Below, in pieces: positions 44,300-54,240 of a stretch of DNA of 64,000 nucleotides. Position 1 is the stretch's first letter. Every line of letters begins with the position of its first letter. A program made the position numbers and the translations under genes. The DNA comes from Staphylococcus xylosus NJ (lineage in GTDB: Bacteria; Bacillota; Bacilli; Staphylococcales; Staphylococcaceae): the NCBI RefSeq assembly GCF_000338275.1, contig NZ_ANMR01000012.1, positions 1 through 64,000 of the forward strand. Reading direction: 5' to 3'. The notes beneath the pieces were generated by a model, which was given only the letters and a program-made list of their open reading frames with translations, searched no databases and was not told the origin of the DNA.

Positions 44300-44971
44300 A
44301 TGCAAGATATGACGCCATTTTGGATATCGCTTAAAGTAGCTCTAATTAGTACTATTATTGTTACTTTGTTGGGTATTTTAATATCAAAATGGCTATATAA
44401 ACGCCATGGTATCATTGCTAGAATCTTGGAAAGTGTCATTGTCTTACCAATTGTCTTACCACCAACTGTAATGGGTTTTATTTTATTGATTGTATTTTCA
44501 CCACAAAGTTATGTAGGTGCATTTTTTAAAGACATACTAAATATGCCAGTAGTTTTCACTTTGACTGGCGCAGTTATTGCATCAGTAATTGTAAGTTTTC
44601 CACTGATGTATCAACATACCGTACAAGGTTTTCGTAGCATTGATCATAAAATGTTAAATACAGCTAGAACAATGGGAGCCAGTGAGAATAAAATATTTTT
44701 CAAACTAATTTTTCCTCTATCGAAAAGACCAATACTTTCAGGTATTATGATGAGCTTTGCACGTGCGATTGGTGAATTTGGGGCGACGCTCATGGTTGCT
44801 GGTTATATTCCAAATAAAACGAACACCTTACCGTTAGAAATTTATTTCTTAGTAGAACAAGGTAAAGAAAATCAAGCTTGGTTATGGGTGATTGTGTTAG
44901 TAGCATTTGCAATCACTGTGATTGGAACTATAAATATATTAAATAAAGATCGTTTTCGGGAGGTGGACTAA
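44300..44971 (+). CDS. modB: Molybdate ABC transporter permease ModB
   Basis: A 223-residue permease with five or six helices. ILPPTVMGFILL-type loop, and the EAA loop NTARTMGASENKIFFKLIFPLSKRPILSG (about residues 125-153); ARAIGEFGATLMVAG is the diagnostic ModB segment. 12 bases after modA with AGGAGGTT. Confidence 0.93.
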   Translation: MQDMTPFWISLKVALISTIIVTLLGILISKWLYKRHGIIARILESVIVLPIVLPPTVMGFILLIVFSPQSYVGAFFKDILNMPVVFTLTGAVIASVIVSFPLMYQHTVQGFRSIDHKMLNTARTMGASENKIFFKLIFPLSKRPILSGIMMSFARAIGEFGATLMVAGYIPNKTNTLPLEIYFLVEQGKENQAWLWVIVLVAFAITVIGTINILNKDRFREVD

Positions 44972-45577
44972 TTGTTGAAAATACATTTAAATCATCTATT
45001 AAAAAAGCAACAATTAAAAATCCACATTGAAGACAATGAGCCTAAAATTTATGCTATTAAAGGTCCGTCGGGAATTGGTAAAACGACATTATTAAACATT
45101 ATAGCTGGTTTAAGAAAACCAAATACTGCTTTTATCCAACTCAATGGTCATGTTATTTGTGATACAAAGGAAGATATAGACGTGAAAATACAAAAACGAA
45201 ATATTGGCTATTTATTTCAAGATTATCAATTATTTCCTAATATGGATGTTTATCACAATATAACTTTTATGGCAAAACCTTCTCAACATATAGACAAGCT
45301 TTTACAGCAATTAAATATAGAGCATTTAAAGGATCAATATCCTTTGCGACTTTCAGGCGGTGAAGCACAGCGTGTAGCATTGGCTAGAGCACTAAGTACA
45401 AGGCCGGATTTGATTTTATTAGATGAGCCATTTTCAAGCTTAGATGATGCAACTAAAACAGAAAGCATAGAGCTTGTTAAACGTATATTTGAACAATGGC
45501 AAATACCTATTATATTTGTAACACATTCCAATTACGAAGCTACTAACCTAGCGCATGAAGTTATAAATATCAAATGA
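44972..45577 (+). CDS. modC: Molybdate ABC transporter ATPase ModC, short form
   Basis: A 201-residue ATPase: Walker A GPSGIGKTTLL, Q-loop YLFQDYQLFPNM, signature LSGGEAQRVALARAL, Walker B LILLDEPFSSLDD, H-loop VTHSNYEA. Ends right after the ATPase fold, so it lacks the C-terminal TOBE (molybdate-sensing) domain of the long ModC of about 350 residues. It starts with TTG directly after the modB stop; a second TTG is three bases on. GGGAGGTGG is the ribosome binding site. It completes the modABC operon. Confidence 0.9.
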   Translation: MLKIHLNHLLKKQQLKIHIEDNEPKIYAIKGPSGIGKTTLLNIIAGLRKPNTAFIQLNGHVICDTKEDIDVKIQKRNIGYLFQDYQLFPNMDVYHNITFMAKPSQHIDKLLQQLNIEHLKDQYPLRLSGGEAQRVALARALSTRPDLILLDEPFSSLDDATKTESIELVKRIFEQWQIPIIFVTHSNYEATNLAHEVINIK

Positions 45578-45821
45578 GATTAACGCTGTGTTGCATTTAT
45601 ACAAAATATTGAAAAATTAAACAGTTATGGGCTTTAATGTCTCAAACTGTTTTTTTATACAGCCTTTTATCTTTATGTAGTAATCGATGATGTCAAAGAA
45701 GCAATTTAGTAGCTCAAGTTCTTTATATATTGTGTGAAGAAAAATGCAGAAATTAAATACTTCATCATGTATGGTAAATGTAATTTAAATAATTTTAAAT
45801 ATTTTTGAATGAGGTGTATAC
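45578..45821 (+). other. Gap between modC and the MBL-fold gene
   Basis: AT-rich. An imperfect AAACTGTTTTTTTAT-type terminator signal is seen near 45640-45655 (AAACAGTTATGGG-TCAAACTGTTT, stem 7 bases). No gene. Confidence 0.45.
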
Positions 45822-46652
45822 ATGAGAATAGAGTTTTTGGGGACTGCTGGTGGCGTACCTTCACTATATAAATCAGTTTCTCAACATATAGATACGATTC
45901 AGCGAACAGGACCTGCTATTTACATTCACGACTTACAATTGTTGATTGATACATCAGAAGATATTTTTTATCAATTACGACGCTCTCAAATACATGATAT
46001 AAAATATGGTATATATTCACATTGGCATCCAGATCATACAATGGGTCTTAGAATTTGGGAAACACTCAATTATGATTTTATTAATAAAATACCGCAATCT
46101 AAAAAGTCTAAAATTTATATTACGAAACAACAAGTGGCTGATTTTAAAAAGTATTTTGGCCACTGGGATCATTTGAATTACCTGAGTGAACTCGGTGTTA
46201 TTGAAAAAGAAATTGTAGAAAACGACTCGCGAATAAAGATAAATAATGTGTCAGTCGAGTGGATTCAATTAGCAGAGGAGTTTGCATTTGGATTTTATAT
46301 TACATCTAATGCGCAACGTATTTTGATTATTCCGGATGAGATAAAAAAATATACACCTATAGAAAAAGTAAAAGAAGTTGATGTGGCAATTTTACCTTTT
46401 GGTAGTAATGAAGTTAATCCTGTAACTCATGAACGTATACATGAAGCGGGGATGCTTGATGAACTAGGAGAAATACGATTTGAGGAAAGCATAGAACTTG
46501 CTTACGAAATTAATGCAAAATATACTTATTTTACACACATAGAAGCAACAGAAAGTTTAAATGAAATGCAAGTAATAAAGTTAGAACAACAACTAAAGCA
46601 GTCTGGGCTGAAGGCGACCATCGCTTATGATGGTTTAATAATACAGACATAA
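45822..46652 (+). CDS. Metallo-beta-lactamase fold hydrolase
   Basis: A 276-residue soluble metallohydrolase of the PhnP/RNase Z-like MBL branch. Zinc motif SHWHPDHTMG gives His67, His69, Asp71 and His72; additional ligands are expected in the HERIHEAG and TYFTHIEATES segments. The N-terminal GTAGGVPSLYKS is typical of cyclic phosphodiesterase-type MBL proteins. Substrate unknown. ATG follows GAGGTGTATAC. It lies alone between modC and the GbsR-like gene. Confidence 0.88.
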   Translation: MRIEFLGTAGGVPSLYKSVSQHIDTIQRTGPAIYIHDLQLLIDTSEDIFYQLRRSQIHDIKYGIYSHWHPDHTMGLRIWETLNYDFINKIPQSKKSKIYITKQQVADFKKYFGHWDHLNYLSELGVIEKEIVENDSRIKINNVSVEWIQLAEEFAFGFYITSNAQRILIIPDEIKKYTPIEKVKEVDVAILPFGSNEVNPVTHERIHEAGMLDELGEIRFEESIELAYEINAKYTYFTHIEATESLNEMQVIKLEQQLKQSGLKATIAYDGLIIQT

Positions 46653-46689
46653 AAAGGCATAAAGTTCCAATTGGAACTTTATGCCTTTT
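46651..46689. terminator. Bidirectional terminator
   Basis: AAAAGGCATAAAGTTCCA and TGGAACTTTATGCCTTTT form a near-perfect 18-base stem. It is shared by the convergent MBL-fold (plus) and GbsR-like (minus) genes and overlaps the stop codon of the latter. Confidence 0.92.
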
Positions 46690-47245
46690 ACTCGTTATGG
46701 GTATTTGGAATGGGGAAATGTTCGAAAATTTCTCCACTATTAAGTGATTCAGATAATGTAGATAACCAAGCATAATATACTTTAGAATGATCTAATTGTT
46801 TTGACATTTCTTTAGCTTCTTCGATGACTTCCTCAGATGCACTTTCTGAATGAATAATGGGGTCCAATAATTTTTCTGCTCTTTGAATTGCTTCTAAATT
46901 TAATTTAATCTCTCTGTTCCATTTTTGTGAGAAAAAATTACCAAAGAAAGTAAAGAAATCTTTTTCAGCAACAAAATGCTGTTTTCTACTGCCACGTGTA
47001 AATTGTTGTTTAACGCCGTCAAATTCTTGGAGTTTTTTAACTCCTGCACTCATACTTGGTTTACTCATTTGTAATTCGTAGCGCATTTCATCTAGTGTCA
47101 TGCTTTTTTGTTCGAATACCATTGTTCCATACAAATTGCCGACGCTACGGTTTACACCGTAAAGATCCATAGTCTCACCTATAGAATTAATAACGATGTC
47201 TTTAGCTTGAGTTAATAGTTGTTCATAATCCTTTGAACGTGCCAT
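46688..47245 (-). CDS. GbsR/MarR family transcriptional regulator
   Basis: A 185-residue winged-helix regulator of the GbsR family. The motif MTLDEMRYELQMSKPSMSAGVKKLQEFDGVKQQFTRGSRKQHFVAE (about residues 50-95) is the HTH and wing; the rest is helical dimerisation. In Bacillus and Staphylococcus relatives, GbsR/CudC represses glycine betaine genes, but none are adjacent. It is divergent from moeB, whose promoter region it could bind. AGGAGGTGA... ribosome binding site is seen as GGAGGTG on the minus strand. Confidence 0.82.
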   Translation of the reverse strand: MARSKDYEQLLTQAKDIVINSIGETMDLYGVNRSVGNLYGTMVFEQKSMTLDEMRYELQMSKPSMSAGVKKLQEFDGVKQQFTRGSRKQHFVAEKDFFTFFGNFFSQKWNREIKLNLEAIQRAEKLLDPIIHSESASEEVIEEAKEMSKQLDHSKVYYAWLSTLSESLNSGEIFEHFPIPNTHNE

Positions 47246-47476
47246 TGATTCACCTCCGAATAATATTCAATTAATTGTACCACGAACATTTAAGCAAGGG
47301 GTATGATTAATTAATATATAGCGCATTGAATATGATTTCAATATAGAAATATATTTTAATCACAAATAATTAACATAGGGAAAACGCTACTTTTTATAAT
47401 ATTAATATCAAAACATTGTTACATTGTGACCCAAGATTTATAATAGTAACAATGATGTATAGAAAGGGTAATGCTT

Positions 47477-48481
47477 GTGACTAAAGATCGCTATTCGAGA
47501 CAAACGTTATTTAAGCACATTGGTTCTAAAGGCCAAGATAAAATTATAAACGCGCATGTCGTGATTATTGGGATGGGTGCTTTAGGGACGCATCTTGCTG
47601 AAAGTTTAGTTCGTGCTGGGTTAGGTGAACTTACAATTGTAGATAGAGATTATATTGAGTTCAGTAATTTACAAAGACAAACTTTATATACGGAAACTGA
47701 TGCAAATGAAGCATTACCTAAAGTCGTAGCAGCTGAACGACATTTAATGGCAATTCGCCAAGATTTAAATTTAAGTTGTCATATTGCACATGTTGATCGA
47801 CAGTTTTTGGATGAACAATGTAAAAATGTACAGCTTATATTAGATGCGACAGATAATTTTGAAACACGTCAAATGATTAACGATTTTGCGTTTCAGCAAA
47901 GGATACCTTGGATATATGGTGGTGTTGTAGAAAGCACATATATAGAAACCGCGTTTATTCCAGGTTTAACACCGTGCTTTAATTGTTTGATGCCACAATT
48001 ACCTGTTATTAATAGAACTTGTGATACAGTTGGTGTCATTCAACCAGCTGTAAGTATGACTACAAGTTTACAGATGAGAGATGCGTTAAAAGTATTAACC
48101 CAGCAAGATATTAGCACCAAAGTAACATATGGAGACTTATGGGACGGAACACATTTTACGTTTGGTTATAGTAAATTACAGCGACTACATTGTCCAACAT
48201 GTGGGGAATCACCTACATATCCATATTTAAACGAAACAAAGCGTCAATTTGTCAGTTTATGTGGGAGAGATACGGTACAGTATGAAAACCCTAACATTTC
48301 CCAGGAAATGTTAGAAGCATTTTTAACAGAATATGAAATTCCATTTAAACGAAATGACTATCTGCTTCAATTTAAATACAAAGGGTATCGCATAGTAAGT
48401 TTCAAAAATGGGAGAATGCTGATACATGGTATGACCAAGCCTGATATGGCTATTACACTAATGAATCAACTTTTTGGATAA
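47477..48481 (+). CDS. moeB: MoeB/ThiF-type adenylyltransferase
   Basis: Adenylates the C-terminal glycine of MoaD before sulfur loading. The 334-residue protein has the E1-like motif [29 protein letters not shown], the Arg-rich [10 protein letters not shown] segment, two CxxC pairs that bind zinc ([16 protein letters not shown]) and a C-terminal extension of about 85 residues with no rhodanese motif seen. Start taken as GTG at 47477 because AAAGGG is 8 bases upstream; the ATG at 47471 is only 2 bases after it. Located with other Mo genes, so MoeB is favoured over ThiF. Confidence 0.88.
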   Translation: MTKDRYSRQTLFKHIGSKGQDKIINAHVVIIGMGALGTHLAESLVRAGLGELTIVDRDYIEFSNLQRQTLYTETDANEALPKVVAAERHLMAIRQDLNLSCHIAHVDRQFLDEQCKNVQLILDATDNFETRQMINDFAFQQRIPWIYGGVVESTYIETAFIPGLTPCFNCLMPQLPVINRTCDTVGVIQPAVSMTTSLQMRDALKVLTQQDISTKVTYGDLWDGTHFTFGYSKLQRLHCPTCGESPTYPYLNETKRQFVSLCGRDTVQYENPNISQEMLEAFLTEYEIPFKRNDYLLQFKYKGYRIVSFKNGRMLIHGMTKPDMAITLMNQLFG

Positions 48482-48494
48482 AGGAGAATTAATA

Positions 48495-48998
48495 ATGATG
48501 CATACAAATGTAAAGTTAGATAAAGATATTAATTGTGCAATATTAACTGTATCTGACACAAGAAACTACGATACAGATAAAGGTGGCCAATTGGCAATAT
48601 CTCTTCTTTCTGAATTGAACGTTCATATTGCTGATAATCATTACTGTATTGTAAAAGATGATATAACTGCAATACAAACTCAGTTAAAGCAATGGTCAAC
48701 CGAAGAAATTGACGTTATTATCACTACGGGTGGCACGGGTATTGCACAAAGAGATGTGACAATAGAAGCAGTTTCTTCTCTTATCACAAAAGAAATTGAA
48801 GGATTTGGAGAGTTGTTTAGGTATCTTAGTTATACTGAAGATGTTGGGAGCCGTGCATTATTATCGAGGGCGATCGCAGGCACAGTTGGTAAACAGTTAA
48901 TTTTTAGTGTGCCTGGTTCTACCGGTGCAGTTAAGTTAGCATTGAACAAACTAATCAAACCTGAATTAAATCATTTAGTTCAAGAAATAACTAAATAA
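48495..48998 (+). CDS. moaB: Molybdopterin adenylyltransferase-type MoaB
   Basis: 167 residues of the MoaB/MogA family, which adenylates molybdopterin before Mo insertion. The MoCF motif [20 protein letters not shown] (near the N-terminus), [14 protein letters not shown] and [16 protein letters not shown] are clear. AAGGAGAATTAA precedes the ATG; an ATG three bases later is also possible. It follows moeB by 13 bases in one operon. Confidence 0.92.
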   Translation: MMHTNVKLDKDINCAILTVSDTRNYDTDKGGQLAISLLSELNVHIADNHYCIVKDDITAIQTQLKQWSTEEIDVIITTGGTGIAQRDVTIEAVSSLITKEIEGFGELFRYLSYTEDVGSRALLSRAIAGTVGKQLIFSVPGSTGAVKLALNKLIKPELNHLVQEITK

Positions 48999-49003
48999 AA
49001 TAG

Positions 49004-49051
49004 GAGAGAGATAAAAATCAAAAAATTTCAATTGATTTCGTTATCTCTCTC
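49004..49051 (+). terminator. Terminator after moaB
   Basis: GAGAGAGATAA at 49004-49014 pairs perfectly with TTATCTCTCTC at 49041-49051, around an AT-rich loop. Confidence 0.75.
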
Positions 49052-49202
49052 AAAAGTTTGACTCAATAGTCAAAACAATTGTGATACGTAGTGGCATCTA
49101 TTACCAAACACGATATTGAATTTAAGGTCATATAATACCTAAGTCATATTGTGATATGTAATATAGTTTTGCAAGTGTCTAACAAACATGTATAACCAGA
49201 TA

Positions 49203-49688
49203 TTAATTCGGTCGTTGGAAATCACCGGATTTACCACCAGTTTTAGATAGTAAATATGTTTCACCAATAATCATACTTTTATCTAAAGCTTTCGTCATGT
49301 CATATACAGTTAACGCAACTGCAGATGCTGCGGTAAGTGCTTCCATTTCGACACCAGTTTTTCCAGTTGTTGAAACGCTCGCTTGGATATTTAAAGTAAA
49401 TGATGTTTCACTTTCTTTCCAGTTAAATGAAATATCAATCCCGGTAAGCGGTAATGGATGGCACATAGGAATAATATCAGCAGTATTTTTAGCAGCCATG
49501 ATACCCGCGATTTGTGCAGTATTGAGTACATTGCCTTTTTTATTTGTATTATCGACAATTTGCTGATAAATTGCTTGATTAACTGTAATACTTGAATGCG
49601 CAATGGCTGTGCGTTTGGTAATGTTTTTTTCTGAGACATCAACCATTTTAGCGTTACCTTGTTCATTGATATGTGTGAATTCAGACAA
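49203..49688 (-). CDS. moaC: Cyclic pyranopterin monophosphate synthase MoaC
   Basis: Converts the MoaA product to cPMP in step 1 of cofactor synthesis. 161 residues. [19 protein letters not shown] and [33 protein letters not shown] carry the conserved Lys/His residues, and [26 protein letters not shown] is the second family block. It is transcribed away from moeA, starting 66 bases from it. AGGAGGGATAA is the ribosome binding site. The stop is within about 150 bases of the moaB terminator, convergent. Confidence 0.94.
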   Translation of the reverse strand: MSEFTHINEQGNAKMVDVSEKNITKRTAIAHSSITVNQAIYQQIVDNTNKKGNVLNTAQIAGIMAAKNTADIIPMCHPLPLTGIDISFNWKESETSFTLNIQASVSTTGKTGVEMEALTAASAVALTVYDMTKALDKSMIIGETYLLSKTGGKSGDFQRPN

Positions 49689-49753
49689 AGTTATCCCTCC
49701 TAATCGTTTCCTAGTATATCACGAAATCCATTTTTTTAAGGAGTAGATTTTAA

Positions 49754-51013
49754 ATGCCAGTTGAAAAAAGAAATCCAATACCAGTAAGAGAAGCAATCGA
49801 GCGTGTTGTGAGCCAAGATATATATACAAAACAAATCGAAGTGCCTTTAGAAAACAGCGTTAATTATATATTAGCGGAAGATATTGTAGCTACATATGAA
49901 ATCCCGAGATTTAATAAATCACCTTATGATGGATTTGCACTGAGAAGTAGAGATACGGAAGGTGCCAGTGGAGACCATAGAATTACTTTTACAGTGGTCG
50001 ACCATATTGGTGCAGGATCAGTTTCTGAAAAGGAAGTAGGACCTTTTGAAGCGGTACGTATTATGACAGGAGCTGAAATGCCAAAAGGTGCAGATGCAGT
50101 AGTAATGTTAGAACAAACAGTAGAAGATGAACAAAGTTTTACTATAAGAAAGTCATTTACTGCTTATGAGAATGTATCTTTAAAAGGTGAAGAAACACAG
50201 ATTGGTGATACGGTTCTAAATAAAGGACAACAAATCAACCCAGGTGCTATAGCAGTTCTAGCAACGTATGGTTACACACAAGTTAAAGTGTTTGATAAGC
50301 CTAGTATCGGCGTTATTGCGACAGGGAGTGAGTTGCTAGAAGTTGGCGATGACTTAGAACCAGGTAAAATCAGAAATTCAAATGGACCAATGATTGTTGC
50401 TTTAAGTCAAAAGTTTAATTTAGATGTTGCATCTTACCAAATTCAAGAAGATGATTTAAAAAGTAGTATTCAAGTTGTAAAAGATGCTATGTCTAAACAT
50501 GATATTGTTATTACAACAGGAGGTGTTTCTGTTGGTGACTTTGATTATTTACCACAAATTTATGACGAGATTAATGCGGAGGTGTTATTTAATAAAATTG
50601 CAATGCGACCTGGTAGTGTTACAACAGTAGCTGTAGCTGATGGTAAATATTTATTTGGTCTATCTGGTAATCCATCGGCATGTTTTACTGGTTTTGAACT
50701 ATATGTTAAACCTGCTGTACTGCATATGATGGGAGCAACAGCTGTTTATCCTCAAATAATACAGGCAACCCTAATGGAAGATCTAACCAAAGCCAATCCA
50801 TTTACACGTTTCGTACGAGCAACGGCTACTTTTAATGGAAAGTCAATGACAGTCGTGCCTTCGGGATTTAATAAATCAGGAGCAGTCGTTGCTATTGCGC
50901 ACAGCAATGCGATGATAATGTTACCAGGTGGAACAAGAGGATATCAAAAAGGGTATACAGTAGATGTTATTTTAACGGAGTCACAAGCTTATGAAACGGA
51001 TTGTTTTATATGA
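49754..51013 (+). CDS. moeA: Molybdopterin molybdotransferase MoeA
   Basis: Inserts molybdate into adenylated molybdopterin. 419 residues with the MoeA domain order: N-terminal domain (PVREAIERV, FNKSPYDGFALRS), MoCF domain (IATGSELLEVGDDLEPGKIRNSN, VITTGGVSVGDFDYLP) and C-terminal domain (LSGNPSACFTGFELYVKPAV). AAGGAG is 10 bases before the ATG. First gene of the moeA-moaA operon. Confidence 0.95.
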   Translation: MPVEKRNPIPVREAIERVVSQDIYTKQIEVPLENSVNYILAEDIVATYEIPRFNKSPYDGFALRSRDTEGASGDHRITFTVVDHIGAGSVSEKEVGPFEAVRIMTGAEMPKGADAVVMLEQTVEDEQSFTIRKSFTAYENVSLKGEETQIGDTVLNKGQQINPGAIAVLATYGYTQVKVFDKPSIGVIATGSELLEVGDDLEPGKIRNSNGPMIVALSQKFNLDVASYQIQEDDLKSSIQVVKDAMSKHDIVITTGGVSVGDFDYLPQIYDEINAEVLFNKIAMRPGSVTTVAVADGKYLFGLSGNPSACFTGFELYVKPAVLHMMGATAVYPQIIQATLMEDLTKANPFTRFVRATATFNGKSMTVVPSGFNKSGAVVAIAHSNAMIMLPGGTRGYQKGYTVDVILTESQAYETDCFI

Positions 51014-51501
51014 TTCTACAAATAGTAGGTTTTAAAAATTCAGGAAAGACCACTTTGATGTCTCATACAATTGAACTTTTGAAAGAACATGACTTAACTG
51101 TTGCTACTGTAAAGCATCATGGACAACATCAACAGGATTTCCAAGATGATGATATTACCTTACAAAAAGAACAAGTGGATCATATGAAACATTTTCATGC
51201 TGGTGCTGATCAAAGCATTGTACAGGGGCATTTATATCAACAAACAGTGACAAGAATTGAGGAACAAAGTCTTGAGGAAATCATAAATGAATCTGTTACA
51301 ATAGACAGTGACATCATATTGGTAGAAGGTTTTAAAAATGCAGTTTTTGATAAAGTAGTTGTTTACACTAATGAATATGAGCGCCAAACTTTAGCCAAGC
51401 TTTCCAATGTACGGTATTATATGAAAATGAATGATATTAATGCAATGGAATATTATGAGAATTGGTTATTAACTTATTTTAAGATAAAAGGAATGCATTA
51501 A
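51010..51501 (+). CDS. mobB: Molybdopterin-guanine dinucleotide adaptor MobB
   Basis: A 163-residue P-loop GTPase-like protein that assists MobA. Walker A GFKNSGKTTLM at residues 7-17, then TVKHHGQ and ILVEGFKN. Its ATG overlaps the moeA stop (ATGA) by four bases; it has a weak ribosome binding site, so coupling is likely. A TTG at 51001 is not needed. Confidence 0.9.
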   Translation: MILQIVGFKNSGKTTLMSHTIELLKEHDLTVATVKHHGQHQQDFQDDDITLQKEQVDHMKHFHAGADQSIVQGHLYQQTVTRIEEQSLEEIINESVTIDSDIILVEGFKNAVFDKVVVYTNEYERQTLAKLSNVRYYMKMNDINAMEYYENWLLTYFKIKGMH

Positions 51502-51957
51502 ATGAAGCAGTTTGAAGTAGTGAATGAACCCATACAAACAGAACAGTATAGAGAGTTTGTTTTAAATGAACATCAGGGTGCGATTGTAGTTTTTACAGGA
51601 CATGTAAGAGAATGGACAAAAGGAATAAAAACAGAATACCTTGAATATGAAGCTTATATTCCTATGGCAGAGAAGAAACTTGCTCAAATAGGTGATGAAA
51701 TTGCAAAGAAATGGCCAGGGACTTTAACGGCGATCGTCCATAGGATAGGACCACTAAAGATATCAGATATTGCTGTACTTATAAGTGTTTCATCTCCTCA
51801 TCGTAAAGACGCCTACCGTGCAAATGAATATGCAATAGAACGCATTAAGGAAATTGTGCCTATTTGGAAAAAAGAGATATGGGAAGATGGTGCGCAATGG
51901 CAAGGTCATCAACATGGTAATTATAATGATGCTATTTTAGGAGATGATTCTAAATGA
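51502..51957 (+). CDS. moaE: Molybdopterin synthase large subunit MoaE
   Basis: 151 residues, the catalytic subunit of molybdopterin synthase. Motifs GAIVVFTGHVREWTKG, IVHRIGPLKISDIAVLISVSSPHRKDAY and PIWKKEIWEDG (active Lys) fit MoaE. It starts directly after the mobB stop, with AAAGGAATGC upstream. Overlaps moaD by four bases. Confidence 0.95.
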   Translation: MKQFEVVNEPIQTEQYREFVLNEHQGAIVVFTGHVREWTKGIKTEYLEYEAYIPMAEKKLAQIGDEIAKKWPGTLTAIVHRIGPLKISDIAVLISVSSPHRKDAYRANEYAIERIKEIVPIWKKEIWEDGAQWQGHQHGNYNDAILGDDSK

Positions 51958-52187
51958 AGATATTATACTTTGCAGAAATCAAAGATATATTAGAAAAAAC
52001 GTCTGAAGAGATTGATTTGAGTTATGATATTACAGTAAATGAATTTTTAACAGATTTATTTGAGCGTTACCCACAAATCAATGATAAACAATTTCAAATC
52101 GCAATTAATGAAGAATTCGTTCAACAAGATGATATAGTACATCCAAATGATACAGTGGCATTAATTCCACCAGTTAGCGGAGGGTAA
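51954..52187 (+). CDS. moaD: Molybdopterin synthase small subunit MoaD
   Basis: 77 residues, ubiquitin-like sulfur carrier ending in PPVSGG. The C-terminal Gly-Gly is where MoeB acts and where thiocarboxylate forms. Its ATG overlaps the moaE stop (ATGA), so large and small subunits are made together. Confidence 0.95.
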   Translation: MKILYFAEIKDILEKTSEEIDLSYDITVNEFLTDLFERYPQINDKQFQIAINEEFVQQDDIVHPNDTVALIPPVSGG

Positions 52188-52194
52188 ATAAGAC

Positions 52195-52803
52195 ATGAAG
52201 GCTATTATACTTGCCGGAGGACAATCAGAGAGATTCGGCGAACCAAAAGCTTTTGCACAAATAGATTCCCAATATTTTTATAAGCGAATTATCAGTGTGT
52301 TAGAAGCAACAAATATGTTTAATCAAATCATAATTAGTACAAATGAGAATTTAGCTTCACAGTTTGATTATGAAGATATTGTTATTGACGATGATCAAAA
52401 TAAAGAGAAAGGTCCTTTGGCAGGTATTCGTTCCGTGATGAACTTATATAAAAACGAAGAGCTCTTTTTTGTGATTTCGGTTGATACACCAATGATAACG
52501 CAAAAAGCCATTAGTAAATTATATCAATTTATGGTGGAACATTTGATAGAAGATCAATTAGACGTTGCAGGTTTTCATGAACAGGGAAGACCAATACCAA
52601 CTTTGGCATTTTATAGCCCACATACATTGAATACGATGAACGAAGCTTTAGCTTCGGATGATTTCAGCTTGAAAAATGTATATAGTAAAGTTAAAAGTGA
52701 CTGGTTAAGTGTAGATACAATACAATCACCAGGCTATTGGTATAAAAATATAAATTATCAACAAGATTTGGACTCTTTACAACAAGATATATTAAATAGA
52801 TAA
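52195..52803 (+). CDS. mobA: Molybdenum cofactor guanylyltransferase MobA
   Basis: A 202-residue nucleotidyltransferase that links GMP to the cofactor. Signature [21 protein letters not shown] (residues 3-23), [10 protein letters not shown] and VDTPMI motif are present. The bis-MGD form is needed by FdhA. 7 bases after moaD. Confidence 0.95.
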   Translation: MKAIILAGGQSERFGEPKAFAQIDSQYFYKRIISVLEATNMFNQIIISTNENLASQFDYEDIVIDDDQNKEKGPLAGIRSVMNLYKNEELFFVISVDTPMITQKAISKLYQFMVEHLIEDQLDVAGFHEQGRPIPTLAFYSPHTLNTMNEALASDDFSLKNVYSKVKSDWLSVDTIQSPGYWYKNINYQQDLDSLQQDILNR

Positions 52804-52817
52804 GGAGGCCTAACGTT

Positions 52818-53840
52818 ATGGTAGAACAAATAACTGATAAACTGGGACGTCCGATTCGTGATTTAAGATTGTCAGTTACCGATAGATGTAATTTTCGTTG
52901 CGATTATTGTATGCCAAAAGAAATTTTTGGTGATGACTTTGTGTTCTTACCTAAAGATGAACTACTTTCATTTGATGAAATGGTACGTATAGCTCATGTC
53001 TATACAAAGTTAGGTGTGAAAAAGATAAGAATAACAGGTGGAGAACCGTTATTAAGACGTGATTTGGATAAACTTATTTATAAATTAAATCAAATTGAGG
53101 GAATAGAAGATATTGGACTTACTACCAATGGTTTGCTATTAAAAAAACATGGTCAAAAGTTATATGATGCTGGTTTAAGACGTATAAACGTAAGTCTTGA
53201 TGCTATTGAAGATGAAGTGTTCCAAAACATAAATAATAGAAATATTAAAGCTTCAACAATCCTACAACAGATTGATTATGCTGTTTCTATTGGTTTTCAG
53301 GTGAAAGTCAACGTTGTTGTACAAAAGGGTGTCAACGATAATCAAATTCTTCCAATGATTCAATATTTTAAAGAGAAGGAAATTGAAATTAGGTTTATCG
53401 AATTTATGGATGTCGGTAATGATAATGGTTGGGATTTTAGTAAAGTTGTTACGAAAGATGAAATGTTAGAAATGATTGAAAAAGATTTTGATATTGAAGC
53501 GGTCAAACCAAAATACTACGGGGAAGTGGCCAAATATTATAAACATAAAGGTACTGGAGCACAATTTGGATTGATTACTAGCGTTTCTCAATCTTTTTGT
53601 TCTACATGTACTCGCGCTAGACTATCATCAGATGGCAAGTTTTATGGTTGTTTATTTAGTACAGTAGATGGCTTCGATGTTAAATCATTTATGAGAGATG
53701 GTGCAACTAATGCTGAGTTATTAGAACAATTTAAGCTTCTTTGGAATATAAGAGACGATCGTTATTCAGATGAACGTACAGCCCAAACAGTTGAAAATAG
53801 AAAACGTAAAAAAATAAATATGAATTATATTGGCGGTTAA
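52818..53840 (+). CDS. moaA: GTP 3',8-cyclase MoaA
   Basis: Radical SAM enzyme that makes the first pterin intermediate from GTP. 340 residues. Radical SAM 4Fe-4S cluster C24-x3-C28-x2-C31 in [11 protein letters not shown], second cluster [25 protein letters not shown] motif, and the C-terminal Gly-Gly (YIGG) used in activation. AAGGAGGCC is the ribosome binding site. Last gene of the operon before a strong terminator. Confidence 0.96.
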   Translation: MVEQITDKLGRPIRDLRLSVTDRCNFRCDYCMPKEIFGDDFVFLPKDELLSFDEMVRIAHVYTKLGVKKIRITGGEPLLRRDLDKLIYKLNQIEGIEDIGLTTNGLLLKKHGQKLYDAGLRRINVSLDAIEDEVFQNINNRNIKASTILQQIDYAVSIGFQVKVNVVVQKGVNDNQILPMIQYFKEKEIEIRFIEFMDVGNDNGWDFSKVVTKDEMLEMIEKDFDIEAVKPKYYGEVAKYYKHKGTGAQFGLITSVSQSFCSTCTRARLSSDGKFYGCLFSTVDGFDVKSFMRDGATNAELLEQFKLLWNIRDDRYSDERTAQTVENRKRKKINMNYIGG

Positions 53841-53860
53841 TTCGATTCATATAACCACAG

Positions 53861-53910
53861 CCCTATTAAAGTAGTCATTTAACACTTTGAACACTTTAAT
53901 AGGGATTTTT
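53861..53910 (+). terminator. Terminator of the moeA-moaA operon
   Basis: CCCTATTAAAG at 53861-53871 pairs perfectly with CTTTAATAGGG at 53894-53904, then ATTTTTTATTTT. Confidence 0.9.
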
Positions 53911-54240
53911 TATTTTGAAAAATAAAAAATAAAATAATTTATCATAGTAAATACTATTATATATGTATCATATAATAAAGAGATTAAAGTATTATAAAAT
54001 AATAATGTTAAATAAAGAGGTTAATCGAGGTTGAAACATTTTAGTGAATACAAATTTTTAAAGATATTCATTTTAAGTGATATAAATAATGTTCAATAGA
54101 AAAAAATATTTATCTTTTCGATTAAAAATAATAGATTAAAAGAAGAAAGTGTTATATAATACTTTTGAAGCTTATTCATTAAGTAAAGCCAAATAAAAAG
54201 AATTAAAACAACTAGAGTAGTCAATAAGGAGGCCATTTTT
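53911..54240 (+). other. sarV upstream region
   Basis: 330 bases, strongly AT-rich, no gene. The two TTGAAACATT / GTATTATAAAATAATAATG stretches near 53990-54030 could form a promoter, but no clear -35/-10 pair stands out. AT-rich leaders are usual for Sar-family genes. Confidence 0.5.
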
